A DNA stretch of 5,890 nucleotides from Bacteroidales bacterium. Lineage in GTDB: Bacteria > Bacteroidota > Bacteroidia > Bacteroidales > F082. The translations under genes and the position numbers were made by a program. Numbering within the stretch: the stretch's first letter is position 1; the number at the start of each line of letters is the position of its first letter. Location: positions 1 through 5,890 of the forward strand of contig JANTGU010000159.1 in NCBI GenBank assembly GCA_024762735.1, in the 5' to 3' direction. Below are positions 5,451 to 5,890 of this stretch, piece after piece. A model generated the notes under the pieces. That model ran no database searches. It saw only the letters and a list, made by a program, of their open reading frames with translations, and was not told the DNA's origin.

Positions 5451-5890
5451 TCAACCTTTGAACAGCAGCACAACAGCATGGGCGGCCACCCCCTCCCCTG
5501 TTCCGGTAAAGCCTAGGCCTTCGGTGGTGGTGGCTTTAATCGAAATATTATCCCTATTGGTTTTAAGAGTATCTGCCAATACCGATCTCATTTGATCAAT
5601 ATAGGGTGAAAGTTTGGGCTGTTGCAACACCAGGGTGGCATCGAGGTTACCCAAAACAAATCCCTGTTGTCTGATTAGCTTTATGGTTTGTTGCAATAAA
5701 TCAAGGCTGCTAACACCCTTATATTGCATATCCGAATCGGGAAAATGAGTACCTATATCTCCCAGGGCCAAAGCACCCAACAAGGCATCAATCATGGCAT
5801 GAATCAACACATCACCATCAGAGTGAGCCATGCATCCTTTGTTAAAAGGAATTTTAACCCCTCCCAGCCACAACGGCCTCCCCGCTGCCA
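5451..5890 (-). CDS. ispF: 2-C-methyl-D-erythritol 2,4-cyclodiphosphate synthase, 5'-truncated by window edge
   Basis: IspF converts CDP-methylerythritol 2-phosphate to methylerythritol cyclodiphosphate with release of CMP in the MEP isoprenoid pathway, working as a cytoplasmic trimer with a metal ion. The 145 visible residues start with AAGRPLWLGG and include AHSDGDVLIHA, whose first His matches the metal ligand H42 of E. coli IspF. Next come DALLGALALGDIGTHFPDSD and the C-terminal TTTEGLGFTGTGEG signature. Roughly 15-20 N-terminal residues lie beyond the edge, including the expected GxDxH motif with the other two metal ligands. A TTG at 5873 in this frame is the internal Leu of RPLWLGG, not a start. 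The gene is intact as far as seen. It precedes wecB on the same strand with a 98-bp gap; no strong terminator lies between them. Confidence 0.95.
   Translation of the reverse strand, partial: AAGRPLWLGGVKIPFNKGCMAHSDGDVLIHAMIDALLGALALGDIGTHFPDSDMQYKGVSSLDLLQQTIKLIRQQGFVLGNLDATLVLQQPKLSPYIDQMRSVLADTLKTNRDNISIKATTTEGLGFTGTGEGVAAHAVVLLFKG

Noticed and set aside
5871..5873. TTG as a start codon for ispF
   Set aside because: The frame continues upstream to the window edge as AAGRPLWLGG, matching the internal IspF sequence; the true start is outside the window.

Overview
The window looks like a chromosomal stretch from a member of the Bacteroidota, perhaps a marine or environmental Bacteroidales/Marinilabiliales-type organism; that placement is inference. 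The support is moderate GC (mid-40s % by eye), no convincing Shine-Dalgarno sequence before any complete gene (starts sit in A-rich leaders), Bacteroidota-style -7 elements (TAnnTTTG) upstream of two genes, and the style of the small Lys-rich orphan protein.

Layout. Positions 1-276 are non-coding and carry a GC-rich inverted pair of REP-like palindromes (42-116), then an AT-rich leader. A compact plus-strand cluster follows: a 79-aa tandem CDGSH iron-sulfur protein (277-516), a class I SAM-dependent methyltransferase (550-1137) and a 12-TM MFS exporter (1134-2315). The last two overlap by an ATGA. The 88-bp gap after the exporter holds a strong dyad and a perfect -7 element. It leads to an Nramp-family divalent metal transporter (2404-3663) that keeps the canonical Mn/Fe-binding residues. 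After a 215-bp gap comes a monocistronic 84-aa conserved-looking protein of unknown function (3879-4133), closed by a strong intrinsic terminator (4168-4202).

The rest is on the minus strand, convergent with the above: a non-hydrolysing UDP-GlcNAc 2-epimerase (wecB type, 4210-5352) with its own -7 element, and the isoprenoid gene ispF (5451-5890), cut by the right edge so that its first residues are missing.

How the genes may work together. The methyltransferase and exporter are translationally coupled and could form a modify-and-export detoxification pair, with the CDGSH protein as a redox or Fe-S partner and the Nramp gene as an adjacent, separately controlled metal importer. That is inference from arrangement; no substrate can be read from the sequence. 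wecB and ispF are housekeeping or envelope genes with no evident link to the left half. I see no CRISPR array, phage gene, transposase, tRNA or rRNA. I do not see a clearly new multi-gene system. The best leads are the dyad in front of the Nramp gene, the CDGSH/methyltransferase/MFS cluster, the REP pair and the small orphan protein.
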